Assembly: GCA_964036195.1 (NCBI GenBank)
Contig: OZ038458.1
Coordinates: 17,063,832 to 17,127,831, forward strand
Length of the DNA stretch: 64,000 nt
DNA from: Sphaerolaimus hirsutus
Lineage: Eukaryota > Nematoda > Chromadorea > Monhysterida > Sphaerolaimidae
Reading direction: 5' to 3'
Part shown: piece by piece, positions 23,149 to 33,273 of the stretch
Numbering within the stretch: the first letter of the stretch is position 1
Layout of the letters: each line of letters opens with the position of its first letter
Made by a program: the position numbers and the translations under genes
Notes under the pieces: model-generated
The model's database searches: none
Seen by the model: only the letters and a program-made list of their open reading frames with translations
What the model was told of the DNA's origin: nothing

Positions 23149-24195
23149 CAACTCAGATTTTGGCTTCACCTGTCACAGAGGGATCTCCAAATGCTCATGT
23201 AGCAATTTTGAAAAATAGATATTATGACAAGTGCATTGGAATATCGCTGTGCGACATGTGAAGCCGCAGTCTGACAAATACCAGTTGAGAGGGCCAGGTC
23301 AAAGGATGTTATCTTGCCAGGTGTTTGAGTAGTGGTTGATTTTGTGTTTGTCGATCTGCACTTGGACTAATTACTGAATGTCATATTAAATATCCAGAAA
23401 ACATTTTTTGACTTTCCACTTGACATTTGAGAAATTTGTATTTTTTACAGTGATCGGGACTGGCCCCTGACCTTTTCTCCATAGTTATTCAAACGTATTT
23501 ACTTTTACTCGATCAATACGTATACTCGAGTACATAGCAAATACCTTTACGTTTCCTCCGAAAAGTTCTGGTACTCACTTTTATGTATAATTTTTGAAAT
23601 ATATGTATGAATATATTACGAATATTACGTATGAATATGGGTAAATAACGAAATATATGGTCAAAAATAACATAAAATAGTCAAAAAGTGATGAAAATGA
23701 GTGATTTTGAGAGTCACTTCTCTTGTAATGGGAAGTCCCTCAAAAAAGTTACCCCTAACATCTGTGTGTGCTGGCAGATGCTGGGGTTAAAAATAAATAG
23801 ACAGCCTTCAATGAAAGCCCACCAGTATATATTAATAAATAAATAAATAAATAAATACCAGTGCAGGTGTCTGATTTTAAGGGTAGGCCAATAGTACCGG
23901 AACCATCACTATTACAGGTTACAACAACACTTTTTCGTGCTTTTTGAGCAAACAAGCATAGAACAAAGGCTTTTACAAAGAACAAGCCAATGGTACATGA
24001 TGAAGAACGTTTCTGACGTTGGATGTTCCATTCATCAATCAAATACAGGAATGATGAATGGCCCTGTTTTGCTGTGCCAGTGGCGCTTGGAATGAGCTTG
24101 GCGCTCATGAAAACTGCCAATTTAAGTTGAGTGAACCTGCATCTTGAACGTTTCAAGTGAAGATCACATCAGTTGAATAGGGGAGTATCTATCAT
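23149..24195. repeat. Repeat fragments, no gene
   Basis: 23480-23650 resembles the TTTACG-type hAT termini without a clear partner. 23730-24160 is another copy of the repeat complex of 7-19 kb (ATGATGAAGAACGTTTCTGA, AATGATGAATGGC). Nothing else recognised. Confidence 0.55.
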
Positions 24196-24495
24196 CAATA
24201 TTCCACTTTTCTAACCATCACTACTCCACTTTTATGCATTTTGGTCTGATAAAAATTCCATATTTTGGTGCCGTTTTAAGAGTTAAAATTCGTATTCTTC
24301 ACCTTTATATTTTTTATGCCAAATGAGCCATTTTTCTTTGAAAATTGAAAAATTAAAAAAAGACTTATTGCCTGCAACAAAATTCCTCCAACAAGTTTGC
24401 CTTGTGGGTAACAAGTATGTGCCCTTTCACAAAATAACAGTGATTCATTTGCTGGGTAATCTCATATCCTTATCACTATTTTGACGCGCAGCCAG

Positions 24496-25428
24496 TAACG
24501 ATGGCAAATTCTCCGAAAAAAGTATTTAAATTTTTAAGTGTTTTTTCCTCAATGAATTTTCGAATTTTCGAATTTTTCCTCAAATTAATTTTCAAATTTC
24601 GAATTTTCAAATTTTCAAATTTCGAATTTCAAATTTTCAAATCTTTTTAGGCAGTTTTCAAATTTTTTTGGGTAATTTTCAAATTTTTTGGGGAAAATAT
24701 TGAATTAAGTGCTTTTAGCTGGTAGTATGTACCGTAGGTAATTAAGTAGGTACCGCAAATCCTCGGCTGAGTCCCCAGGGGAGTTATTTTTTCTTCAGAA
24801 ATTTTTGAGGGGGAGTTAATCAAGGGGGGAGTTATTTGAGGGGGGTATTTTTTCTCACGCTCGAAAGAGGGGGAGTTATTCAAGGGGGGTGAGTTTTTCG
24901 AGGGGTACTTATTTGAGGATTTATGGTATTTATGTTCAAATAGTTATGGGTGCTCAATTGGGGTGGGGTAGCTGTTATGGGTCGATTTGACCCTGTATTT
25001 ATATGATTTATATATATGTATATATATATATATTTACTGTAAATCCTCCAATAAGTCCCCCTCAAATACGTCTAGTGGACCCACCCCCTAAAATGCCATC
25101 CCCGACTCCAGCTATGGGTCTGCGGTGGATACCATTTCAACGTTTTTTGACGTCATTTTTTGTTTCGATAACTCTTTCAGACTCACCGCATATCAATTGT
25201 CTATCAATTTAGCTGATTGAACTTAAGAATGTATTATATTTCACTGAATTCCCTGAAAAATTCGAAAAGTATTTTCGAATTTTTGAATTTTTGAATTTTT
25301 GAATTTTTTTAAAAAAAAATCCATTTTTAAGTGTTTTTTCAGTAGTGAAATAAAAATTCGAAAATTCCAAAAAAAATCGAAAATTTGAAAATATTTTCGA
25401 ATTTTCGAATCTTTTGTTGCCATCGTTA
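24496..25428. mobile_element. hAT-like element with TTTCGAAT-rich interior
   Basis: TIRs TAACGATGGCAA / TTGCCATCGTTA lie inside an exact 8-bp duplication GCAGCCAG (24488-24495, 25429-25436). The paralogous host segment at about 25830-25850 has the empty site, GCAGCCAGCCATTTGCGCTC. The interior carries TTCGAATTTT-type units at both ends and, nested at about 24740-24930, a GAGTTATT/CAAGGGGGG element. A left end of the same family is at 54500. Confidence 0.85.
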
Positions 25429-25539
25429 GCAGCCAGATATTTGCGCTCATTTTTGGCATTTTCCCATATGTTTCCACTGCGGATGCCGGATATGTTAATG
25501 TTGTAAAATTTTAAAATGTTGTTACGTTACCATATATCA

Positions 25540-25858
25540 TCAATATTCCACTTTTCTAACCATCACTACTTCACTTTTATGCATTTTGGTCTGATAAAAA
25601 TTCACATTTTGGTGCCGTTTTAAGAGTTAAAATTCGTATTCTTAACCTTCATCTTTTTTATGCCAAATGAGCCATTTTTCTTTGAAAATTGATTAAAAAA
25701 ACGTATTGCCTGCCACGAAATTCCTCCAATAAATTTGCCTTGTGGGTAACAAGTATGTGCCCCATTCACAAAATAACAGTGATTAATTTGCTGGGTAATC
25801 TCATATCCTTATCACTATTTAGACCTGCAGCCAGCCATTTGCGCTCATTTTTGGCACG
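25540..25858. repeat. Paralogous copy of 24198-24495 plus 25429-25470
   Basis: Shares CATCAATATTCCACTTTTCT through GCAGCCAG and GCGCTCATTTTTGGCA with the segment around the hAT-like element, but without the element. It documents the pre-insertion state. Confidence 0.85.
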
Positions 25859-25868
25859 CGATTTTACC

Positions 25869-26712
25869 ATACCGTATTTCCTCGAAATACCCCCCCCCTC
25901 GTTTGATCCCCCCCTCTCGGGACCACTATGAAACAATCACCCCCCCTCGAAATACCCCCCCCCAAATTGAGTGTAAAGGGAACATACATGACAATAACTG
26001 TAGTTTGTGTTCTGTGTACTGCAGAAGACATGTTCAAACTATGTTGGTGTCACGTTAGAACAGTGTACATACCATGTACCGTATTTCCTCGAAATACCCC
26101 CCCCCTTGAAATACCTCCCCCCTCGTTTGACCCCCCCCTCTCGAGACCACTATGAAACAATCACCCCCCCTCGAAATACCCCCCCCCCCAATTGAGTGTA
26201 AAGGGAACGTACATGACAATAACTGTAGTTTGTGTTCAGTGTACTGCAGAACACACGTTAAAACAATGTCGTTGTCACGTTAGAACAGTGTACATACCCT
26301 ATACATACTAATATTAGTCTACAGAACCTTATAAATGGCAGTTTTTGTTGCATTTTTCAACGTCTGCGTACGTTTCAGACAACAATTTTGTACTTGGTTT
26401 TCAAAAATCTTCTTGTGAAATAATAACCCCCCCCTCGAAATACCCCCCCCCTCGAAATACCCCCCCCCCTCGTTTAACCCCCCCCCCCTCTTGGGACCAC
26501 TATGAAACAATCACCCCCGGGGGGTATTTCGAGGAAATACGGTACACTAATATTAGTCTACAGAACCTTATAAATGGCAGTTTTTGTTGGGTTTTCAAAA
26601 ATTTTCGTGTGAAATAATAACCCCCTTTATACCCCCCTCGTTTAACCCCCCCCCCTCTCGGGACCACTATGAAACAATCACCCCCCGGGGGGTATTTCGA
26701 GGAAATACGGTA
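25869..26712. repeat. Cluster of CCGTATTTCCTCGAAATACCCCC elements
   Basis: Several ends of the CCGTATT family are packed here, near 25871, 26077, 26530 and 26700. Internal units are CTCGAAATACCCCCCC and CTCTCGGGACCACTATGAAA. The spacer CACTAATATTAGTCTACAGA is duplicated near 26307 and 26546. Open frames rich in proline here are products of the C-rich repeats. Confidence 0.75.
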
Positions 26713-26921
26713 GTTTCGTTTCTACTGCGGACTGCATTATGTAGTCGCCGCTTTTATTGCCATTCTTGTATTTTATCGATGCCAGATAAGTTGATAATGA
26801 AAATTTTTTAAATGTTGTTACGTTAAAAATGTTGATAAGTAACGTAATGCAATTTTCTAAAATATATATATCCAGATATTTCCTATTCATTTTGACTTCT
26901 ACTTCTATTTGACTTTTCTAG

Positions 26922-27115
26922 TTGACTATTTTTCTCAAGCCGATCTCCCAGACGACTCGGTGCTGTTACTTGATGCCCTCATCTTTTGGATGCGCACTGA
27001 TAACGTCATGATCATGGCGCCGAACCTGGACGCCTGGGCGGGCTTCTCCAGCAGCATCATGACGTCGTCAGCGCCGCGCCCAAAAAGCGAGCGCACCGTC
27101 ATTTGCCACTTGTGA
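26922..27115 (+). CDS. Candidate exon, strand and product uncertain
   Basis: A G+C-rich block in AT-rich surroundings. On the plus strand a strong acceptor (GACTTTTCTAG) opens a 63-codon frame with DYFSQADLPDDSVLLLDALI and NLDAWAGFSSSI, ending TGA. On the minus strand 27108-26935 is equally open, with SLFGRGADDVMMLLEKPAQA and a TGA stop, but its acceptor is weak. I recognise neither product. The block is duplicated in decayed form at 27165-27282, beside the assembly gap. Confidence 0.3.
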
Positions 27116-27164
27116 AAGTCCAGAAGGCTATCTATATACCTATCTACCTAATATCTATCTAGTT

Positions 27165-27282
27165 GGCTATCTTTCTTAAGGCGATCTCCCAGACGATTTG
27201 GTGCTGTTACTTGATTATCTCATCTTTTGGCCAAAGCGTTGATGACGTGATGATCATGGGGCCGAGCCTGGATGCCTGGGCG
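27165..27282 (+). pseudogene. Decayed tandem copy of the 26922 exon block, cut by the gap
   Basis: Sequence matches 26922-27039 closely (GGCGATCTCCCAGACGA, GTGCTGTTACTTGAT, ATGATCATGG) but has an in-frame TAA and a length change near 27235 on the plus strand, and a stop in the minus-strand frame too. It is interrupted by the run of N. Confidence 0.6.
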
Positions 27283-27482
27283 NNNNNNNNNNNNNNNNNN
27301 NNNNNNNNNNNNNNNNNNNNNNNNNNNNNNNNNNNNNNNNNNNNNNNNNNNNNNNNNNNNNNNNNNNNNNNNNNNNNNNNNNNNNNNNNNNNNNNNNNNN
27401 NNNNNNNNNNNNNNNNNNNNNNNNNNNNNNNNNNNNNNNNNNNNNNNNNNNNNNNNNNNNNNNNNNNNNNNNNNNNNNNNNN
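27283..27482. other. Assembly gap, 200 N
   Basis: Exactly 200 undetermined bases. The tandem exon duplication ends at its left edge, so this junction may be mis-assembled or collapsed. Confidence 1.
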
Positions 27483-28401
27483 AGTACTAAAATAGCTGAA
27501 AATAGGCAGTTAGACGCATGAACTAGTGATTTTGGAGGTGAAAATCTATATATTGGTATAAAAAATAGCGATTTTGAGCGAAAATTGGGGTATAGTTTCT
27601 GAAAAATCGCTCCAGATAGGTAGATAGCTGGGCGATTTGGGGGGGGGGGGGTTTAGGGGATAGTAGCCCAAAATTTTGCCTCCGGGATAGATAGATAGCT
27701 GAGCGGCCTCCGGGATAGATAGATAGCTGGGCGGTTTGGGGGGGGGGTAACCCCCCCCCCCCAACCCCCCCCCCATTCGAGACCCCTGCTCTATTCAAAA
27801 TTACGGTATTCTGCAGCATTCTTATAAATATTTACTTTCGGTTTTCATTTTCCGCCGTTTTGTTGGTTAAATCAGTTATGTACGCTACTCCGCTTATCTG
27901 CCACAGTCGAAAAGTGACAATTTATGAGCATATTTTTGGATACATGGAAGAAGAATATGCTCTATTTGTTACTTTTTTTCTGTGACACTAATTGCACCTC
28001 TTTTAAGTTAAAAACTTTAACCACTATTTATCTCTATATTTTTCAGTAATAAATGTAAAGTTATTGGTGTAAATTGAATTCTTTTTCCGTGCAAAATGTT
28101 TTTGCAATGTATTATTCACCCGTAATTACTTACGCCGCCTGGCTGTAACATTGTAAATATATGGATTGTCTCCTTCAATTTATTCATTTACGTCACATAT
28201 TACTTGTGTAAGTGTAAATATCGCCGGAAATGGAAATAAAACAGAAAAGCTGAATCTTGCCTCTTTCACCCTAAATCAGAACACCATGAAATCGCCGAAA
28301 CTAATAAAACGATCAGCCAAAATCATTGGCAAATTTTTGGTGAACATGAAACACTAAAACTATTTATTAGCCCCCCATTCTTCCCAGTAAAAGAATCCGG
28401 G
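27483..28401. other. GATAGATAGCTGGG repeat, then intergenic DNA before TSEN54
   Basis: 27560-27780 is a copy of a family also found at 34062-34375, 37362-37750 and 57980-58440, with TAGATAGCTGGG, GGCAAAATTTTGG and long G or C runs. 27781-28401 is AT-rich with no gene seen; it should contain the TSEN54 promoter, but no TATA box is obvious. Confidence 0.5.
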
Positions 28402-31400
28402 ATGGCGTCCAGTGATAGTGCGCCTGAATTGAAGCGCCCCCGCTTGGAGCCCCCCACTGAAAGTGGTGCGTTTTGGCTCGCGTGTATTTTGTCAACGGCA
28501 CTTTGAAAACTTTTGTTCATTGCAGAGCGGTTGCGCTGCCGCCGTCGCGACAGCAAACGCCAATTTGTAGTCTGCTCTGAGGTTGAACGGCCCATTTCGC
28601 TGTTTGTTTCAACTGAGTGTCGTGTGCATTTTTGAACGTTAACATGGCGGACATGATACCCTGCCCTCGCACTCATTTGTCTCGTTGGAAGCGTGCCAAT
28701 GATGATAAAGTATGCGATTTTTGTATATACCGTATATCCTCGAGTAAGACCCCGGGGGAGTTATTGTTTCTTCAGAGGTTTTGGAGGGGGAGTTATTCAA
28801 GGGGAGGAGTGATTTTTTCTCGGAACATGCACATGTTTCATTGTATGAATGCATTCCATCAACGCATGTAATCGAGGTATTTAACAGTTCAACAAAAACA
28901 ATGTACCTATTCATGCTAAAATCTGCGTTCATCAGCATCCAAATCATTCAAATACACATTGTGAATACAAATATCAAATACACAGAGGGGGGAGTTATTT
29001 TTTACTCGCCTGGCCAACATGGGGAGTTGTTCAAGGATATACGGTAAGATGAAAAAAATCATTTTTGTGAATAAGTTAACGTGTAGCGTTATAACAGAGG
29101 TTATTTTTCAACTTTTTATGAAAATCGCATGCGTAAAAAATGGTTTGCACGCTTCTAGCGGGAACCACACATGCAGGGTGTAAAGTGACTGGAGTATACC
29201 GTTTATCTTGGCCCTCCGCAGGAAAAATGCGTGCATTGGCGATATTGTACCCGAAACTGGCTGTTGCAAGCTGACACGAAAAATTGTGAGCTGTTGGTTT
29301 GTGTTGGCTTGTTTTGGCTGCCATGTTGGACAAATTTTGAAAACATGGTGCCCCGTACATTAGTTGACAACTGGCTTGTGTCAACTCACAAATTTAAAAA
29401 ATTAATGTTGGTGCGTAGTTCAAGTGCATAACGAAAAATACAGTTCCCGGTATTCAAAACAAGCCAACAGTATATAAAAATATGCTCCATCAAAATAGGT
29501 CGACCTGCCAACACCTCTGCGCAGGGCAAGCGCTACATGAGCATGGGCCGTCCTCTGAGCGGGCACTCGCCCAACTCGGCCTGCTGGCTGCTGTACCCCG
29601 AGGAGGCCTTGTTCCTGCTCGAGTCCGACCAGCTGCTCGTGTTCCACCGAGGCGCCCCCGTCACCGTGCAGCAAATGTACCACCTGGTGCCACTCCCGGA
29701 CACTTTTAAATGCCGTGTAAAATGTCAAATGTCATGCAAAGTGTCAAAAGTCATGTAAAATGCCCGGTAAAATGGCAAACTAGTTTGCCATTTTACTGGG
29801 TATTTTGCATGACGCGTGACGTTTTACACTTTACAGGGCATTTTACAGGGTCTGGGAGTGCCCCCTGGCGCTGAGAAAGCCCACCGAGAAGGCGGGGCCG
29901 GGCGAGCTGGCGCCGCTCACGCCGATGCATTATAGGGTCTATGTGCATTTGACCAAGGCCGGGTTCATTGTGAGGAGAGTGCATTTTGTGGATGAGGGGG
30001 CGGAGCTTGGAGATGCGGAGGGTCGTGGTCGGGAAGATGAGAAGGATAGTGATGATTGTGTCACCAAGTTGGTTATATTGTTGTTCAGCGGCCGGAGCTC
30101 TCTCTGCAAGTAAGCTTGCTCTACCAGTTGTTGCAGGCTGGAAGTAATTACGACCGCTATGCAAGTGTGCTCGTCCTGCAACGATGCACTCAAATAGCAT
30201 TGAAAAATGGGTATTTTTGTGAACATATAATCAATACAATCTCAGAAAATCTTTCAAAATAAAAATATAACTGAATCTATGTGACGGATAGCTAGCAGGG
30301 TTAGCATTGAAAAATAGCAGATTTTTATTTTTTAAATATAAAAGTATGTATAATATTTAGAAAAATCTTAAAATTTATCTGCATTTACTGCTGGGGTTTT
30401 ATCACCGAGAAGAAAATACAAATATATCATTAATATTTTCTCTGAAATTTTTTTCAGATAGATTGATTATGTTTTCATGTTGAGAGATTTTCTGAAATTA
30501 CATTTAATAATATTTTGTCATAATCACCCAATGCCAGCTGGGATGCATACTTGCCGGTCTAGTGGTTTTGCAGTGCGGATTATGTGCGAGCCGCTACTAC
30601 TTGCAGAGTGGTACAGGGTCTGTTCAGCCACAAAATGTCACGAATCTGTACATTTTCCCCATACTCAGCCATGCAGTAGCCGCCGACTCAGAATCGACAC
30701 CTACGACCCCTGCAGAAGACAAAAACAATGCTGCTGCGAAATCTGATATATCCGAGTCTGGAAGCCACCCACCAACACGCAGAGAAATATTGGATTACAT
30801 CCCGAGTGATCCTGGCGGCAAACGATTGAAGATGAGTGGCATTTTGGACAAGACCAGCGTGAAGTTTATGGAACCTTTCACGGAGAGACTTGGCGAGAAA
30901 ATGTCTATGTACTACGATCCTGATAGTGACGCGCTTAGACGGGGGGATTGGCGCAAGCGACTGAGGGTTAGCGTTTGGTTACTAGTATTTGGCATTTTTT
31001 CTTGGGTAGTGATGGGTAGTCTTGATGTGCAGCTCATCGATGTGTCCGACTCTCACATTGCATTTTTATGTCCGAGATTGTCTGAACATAAAGTTAAAAT
31101 TATGATGTACTGATTTTTCTAGTTCAGTTTTGAATGTGAAATGCACTAGCGTGCGGACATACTTTGCGGCACACACCGATTTTTTGAAATGCCCACTGTA
31201 TTTTTTAACTCATTTTCCTTGTTCAATTTCACTTGTTACACGATCGTTTGATAAAAAACGATATACAAACAAGCTGGCATAAAAACGGATTTCTTTGGCA
31301 GAAATCACAACCTAAAAAATATTCACATATAAAAAACACGTATCAATACGTTGTTTGTCACGTCATATAAAACTATTCTCTCTCTATAGACACTCCTGGT

Positions 31401-32563
31401 CCAGTAAAAAATCTCATTCAATTGTAAAATAGCGCCATGGCGCCAAGTTCTGGTGCTTTTCACAACCCCACCCTCCAACAACCAGGACCGGCGGCAGCCG
31501 TGCCGTCCTGGCTATTTGAAACCGCTGCCGCGCCAACTGGCGAACACATCCGGCTGGGCGGAGTACCGGCTGGCACGTGAGGCACAGCACTTTGATCGCA
31601 ACTTGACGCAAAGTTCCGTGTGCCACACGGACGCGCAGAACGACGAGAACGAGCTTACATTTGACGTGCACAAACCAATGGCTTCCAATGACTTTAAAAG
31701 GAACATGATCCCGGATTACCGCTGCATCGTGTCGCAGTAAGTATTTTTCTGATTAAATATTTTTTCCTGTGTCAGACACCTTTTTGGATTAACCTCACAC
31801 ACCCTGTGACGGTTTGAACCACACCAGGCCCCAGGTTTTTTTAGGCAGGCACGCCCGAAAACGAAGGGCATGAGGGCGAGCCTGTCCCATTACACATGTA
31901 AACCCATCACGCATGTAGATGGGTTTCCCCTCACGCCAGGAAAAGTCGTTAAAATTCTAACATTACCTAAGCGTTTATAAAATATCTTCTATCTACAGCA
32001 CCATTATTATTGGTACTATCAGCATTGGTCCTATGATTATTGGTATTGGTACTATTAGCACCATTATTATTCACTTCATTATTGTTCAATTTTATGCTAA
32101 TTGTACCTGAAGTTGCAAATTTTCTACTTTTTATAGATTTTCACGTTTAAAATCACTAGGTCATGTCATGTGCTTTATTGCATATTTTCAGCATGCCAGG
32201 TATAGTTAAATGCATGCCGGGTCTACATGCCTGATGGGTTTACATACGTAATGGCCCACGCCCCGCGCATTTTACAGTGTATTTTAAATGACATTTTACA
32301 GTGTCTTTTACAGAGTCTGGGACTGTCCCCAGAGTGCCTCAGCTTTTGAGCGTTCTGGGTTTTCGTTCGGTTCCCAATTCGCATTCTCCACAAACAAACC
32401 TTCACAAACAACACTTCCCAGGGGCACGTGGCCTTCGGAGAGTCGCATTCGCGCAGCCGGTCGCTTGTTCGCGCGGTCGACGGGCGCGAGCGCGTCCCTG
32501 CCCGTCAAGGTGGCCGTCGTGTCCGCGCACAACGTGCTCGTCTACGATGTGACTGTGGCTTAG
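28402..32563 (+). CDS. TSEN54: tRNA-splicing endonuclease subunit Sen54
   Basis: TSEN54 is a structural subunit of the nuclear TSEN complex that excises introns from pre-tRNA. Proposed exons: 28402-28465 (MASSDSAPEL start), 28526 to about 28617-28623 (ERLRCRRRD...VERPISL, like the N-terminal helix of TSEN54), 29525-29686, 29889 (or 29868)-30109, 30669-30966, 31486-31736 and 32335 (or 32314)-32563. Diagnostic stretches are LLYPEEALFLLESDQLLVFH, HYRVYVHLTKAGFIVRR and, at the C-terminus, TFDVHKPMASNDFKRN and VKVAVVSAHNVLVYD, each matching the human protein in order. Splice phases agree from 29525 to the end. The exon linking 28620 to 29525 (about 13 residues in human) was not found. An ATGGCGGACATG frame at 28643 lies in that gap. 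Introner-like sequence interrupts the coding block at 29687 and supplies or adjoins the last acceptor. Confidence 0.85.
28740..29044. mobile_element. CCGTATATCC...GGATATACGG TA-flanked element, TSEN54 intron
   Basis: Inverted ends CCGTATATCCTCGAG and GGATATACGG are flanked by TA on each side. Internal units read GGGGGAGTTATT. A diverged subfamily of the CCGTATT elements, lying in the second TSEN54 intron. Confidence 0.75.
29687..29867 (+). mobile_element. Introner-like element interrupting TSEN54 coding sequence
   Basis: Starts GTGCCACTCCCGGACAC immediately after CACCTG (codons Y-H-L) and ends GGGTCTGGGAGTGCCCC followed by CTG GCG CTG AGA. Deleting 29687-29867 restores a continuous frame, MYHL then ALRKPTEKAGPGELAPLTPM, so the element sits in a once-continuous exon with CCTG on both sides. 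Read through, it stops the frame. Excision at the exact element end would need a GT...TG intron; the next in-phase AG (29887-29888) gives a GT-AG intron that drops seven residues. Confidence 0.75.
32265..32334 (+). mobile_element. Introner remnant at the last TSEN54 acceptor
   Basis: CATTTTACAGTGT repeats lead into GAGTCTGGGACTGTCCCCAG, the right end of the introner family, immediately before the final TSEN54 exon. The donor of this intron (GTAAGT at 31737) is ordinary and no matching left end is seen, so only the 3' half survives. In-phase acceptors are TTTTACAG (exon from 32314) or CCCCAGAG (exon from 32335). Confidence 0.6.
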
Positions 32564-32951
32564 GCGGTGTTGTGACTTGTGACGCGATTGTGACAGATTT
32601 TGTGTCTTGGATGTGGGGTTGTTGGTAGATTTTGTGGATGGTGAGATCGGATGAAACGGGTCATTTCTTGTCATATTATTGTCGGTGCGCCGTTGTTCGT
32701 TTGCGCATGTCTCGCGTTAGCCGTTACCCTTTTGACTTGTCATTAATTATTTGTCATTAACAGATTTTTAATTAAACGTCATCGAAAAATGAAGAATTTG
32801 AACCGTGTGCAGTCGAATAGTCTACTGGGTGTACACTTTGCAGTAAAATTTGGCTGATTTAATATCCATATCTTACACGCTTGCGTCGGGTTCGTGTTTG
32901 TCTTCTGCTGTGACAGCAGCTGGTAGATACTGTATCCAGCTGTGATATCTA
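32564..32951. other. TSEN54-METTL3 intergenic region
   Basis: TSEN54 3' flank and METTL3 upstream region. AATTAAA-like signals occur near 32768. No other gene seen. Confidence 0.5.
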
Positions 32952-33208
32952 CCGTATTTCCTCGAAATACCCCCCCCCCCTCGAAATACCCCCCTCAAAA
33001 TGGACACTATGAATTTGTGGTCCGGGAAATGCATAACAGACGTTCAAAACACTTACTGTGTTACGTTAGAAAACCGTTTATACCATCTACATCCTTATAT
33101 AAGGCTGTAAAAACTTATAAATGGTTATTGTTGCATTTTGCACGTTTTTCTCTCAAAATTTTCACTTTGAAAAAATAAACCCCCGGGGGGTAATTCGAGG
33201 AAATACGG
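32952..33208. mobile_element. CCGTATT element just upstream of METTL3
   Basis: Ends CCGTATTTCCTCGAAATACC and GAGGAAATACGG, flanked by TA on both sides (32950-32951, 33209-33210). It ends about 65 bases before the METTL3 start codon, so it probably lies in the promoter or 5' leader. Confidence 0.8.
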
Positions 33209-33273
33209 TATCTATATATGTTCGTATCCAAAAATTAACTCCGTTTCGAAATTAAAGCTCGGCGAGCGGCGGG

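Noticed and set aside
30562-31113. 183-codon plus-strand frame taken as one gene with a membrane segment
   Set aside because: Its middle (30669-30966) is a TSEN54 exon in phase with its neighbours; the hydrophobic tail after 30966 is intron sequence read past a GTTAGC donor.
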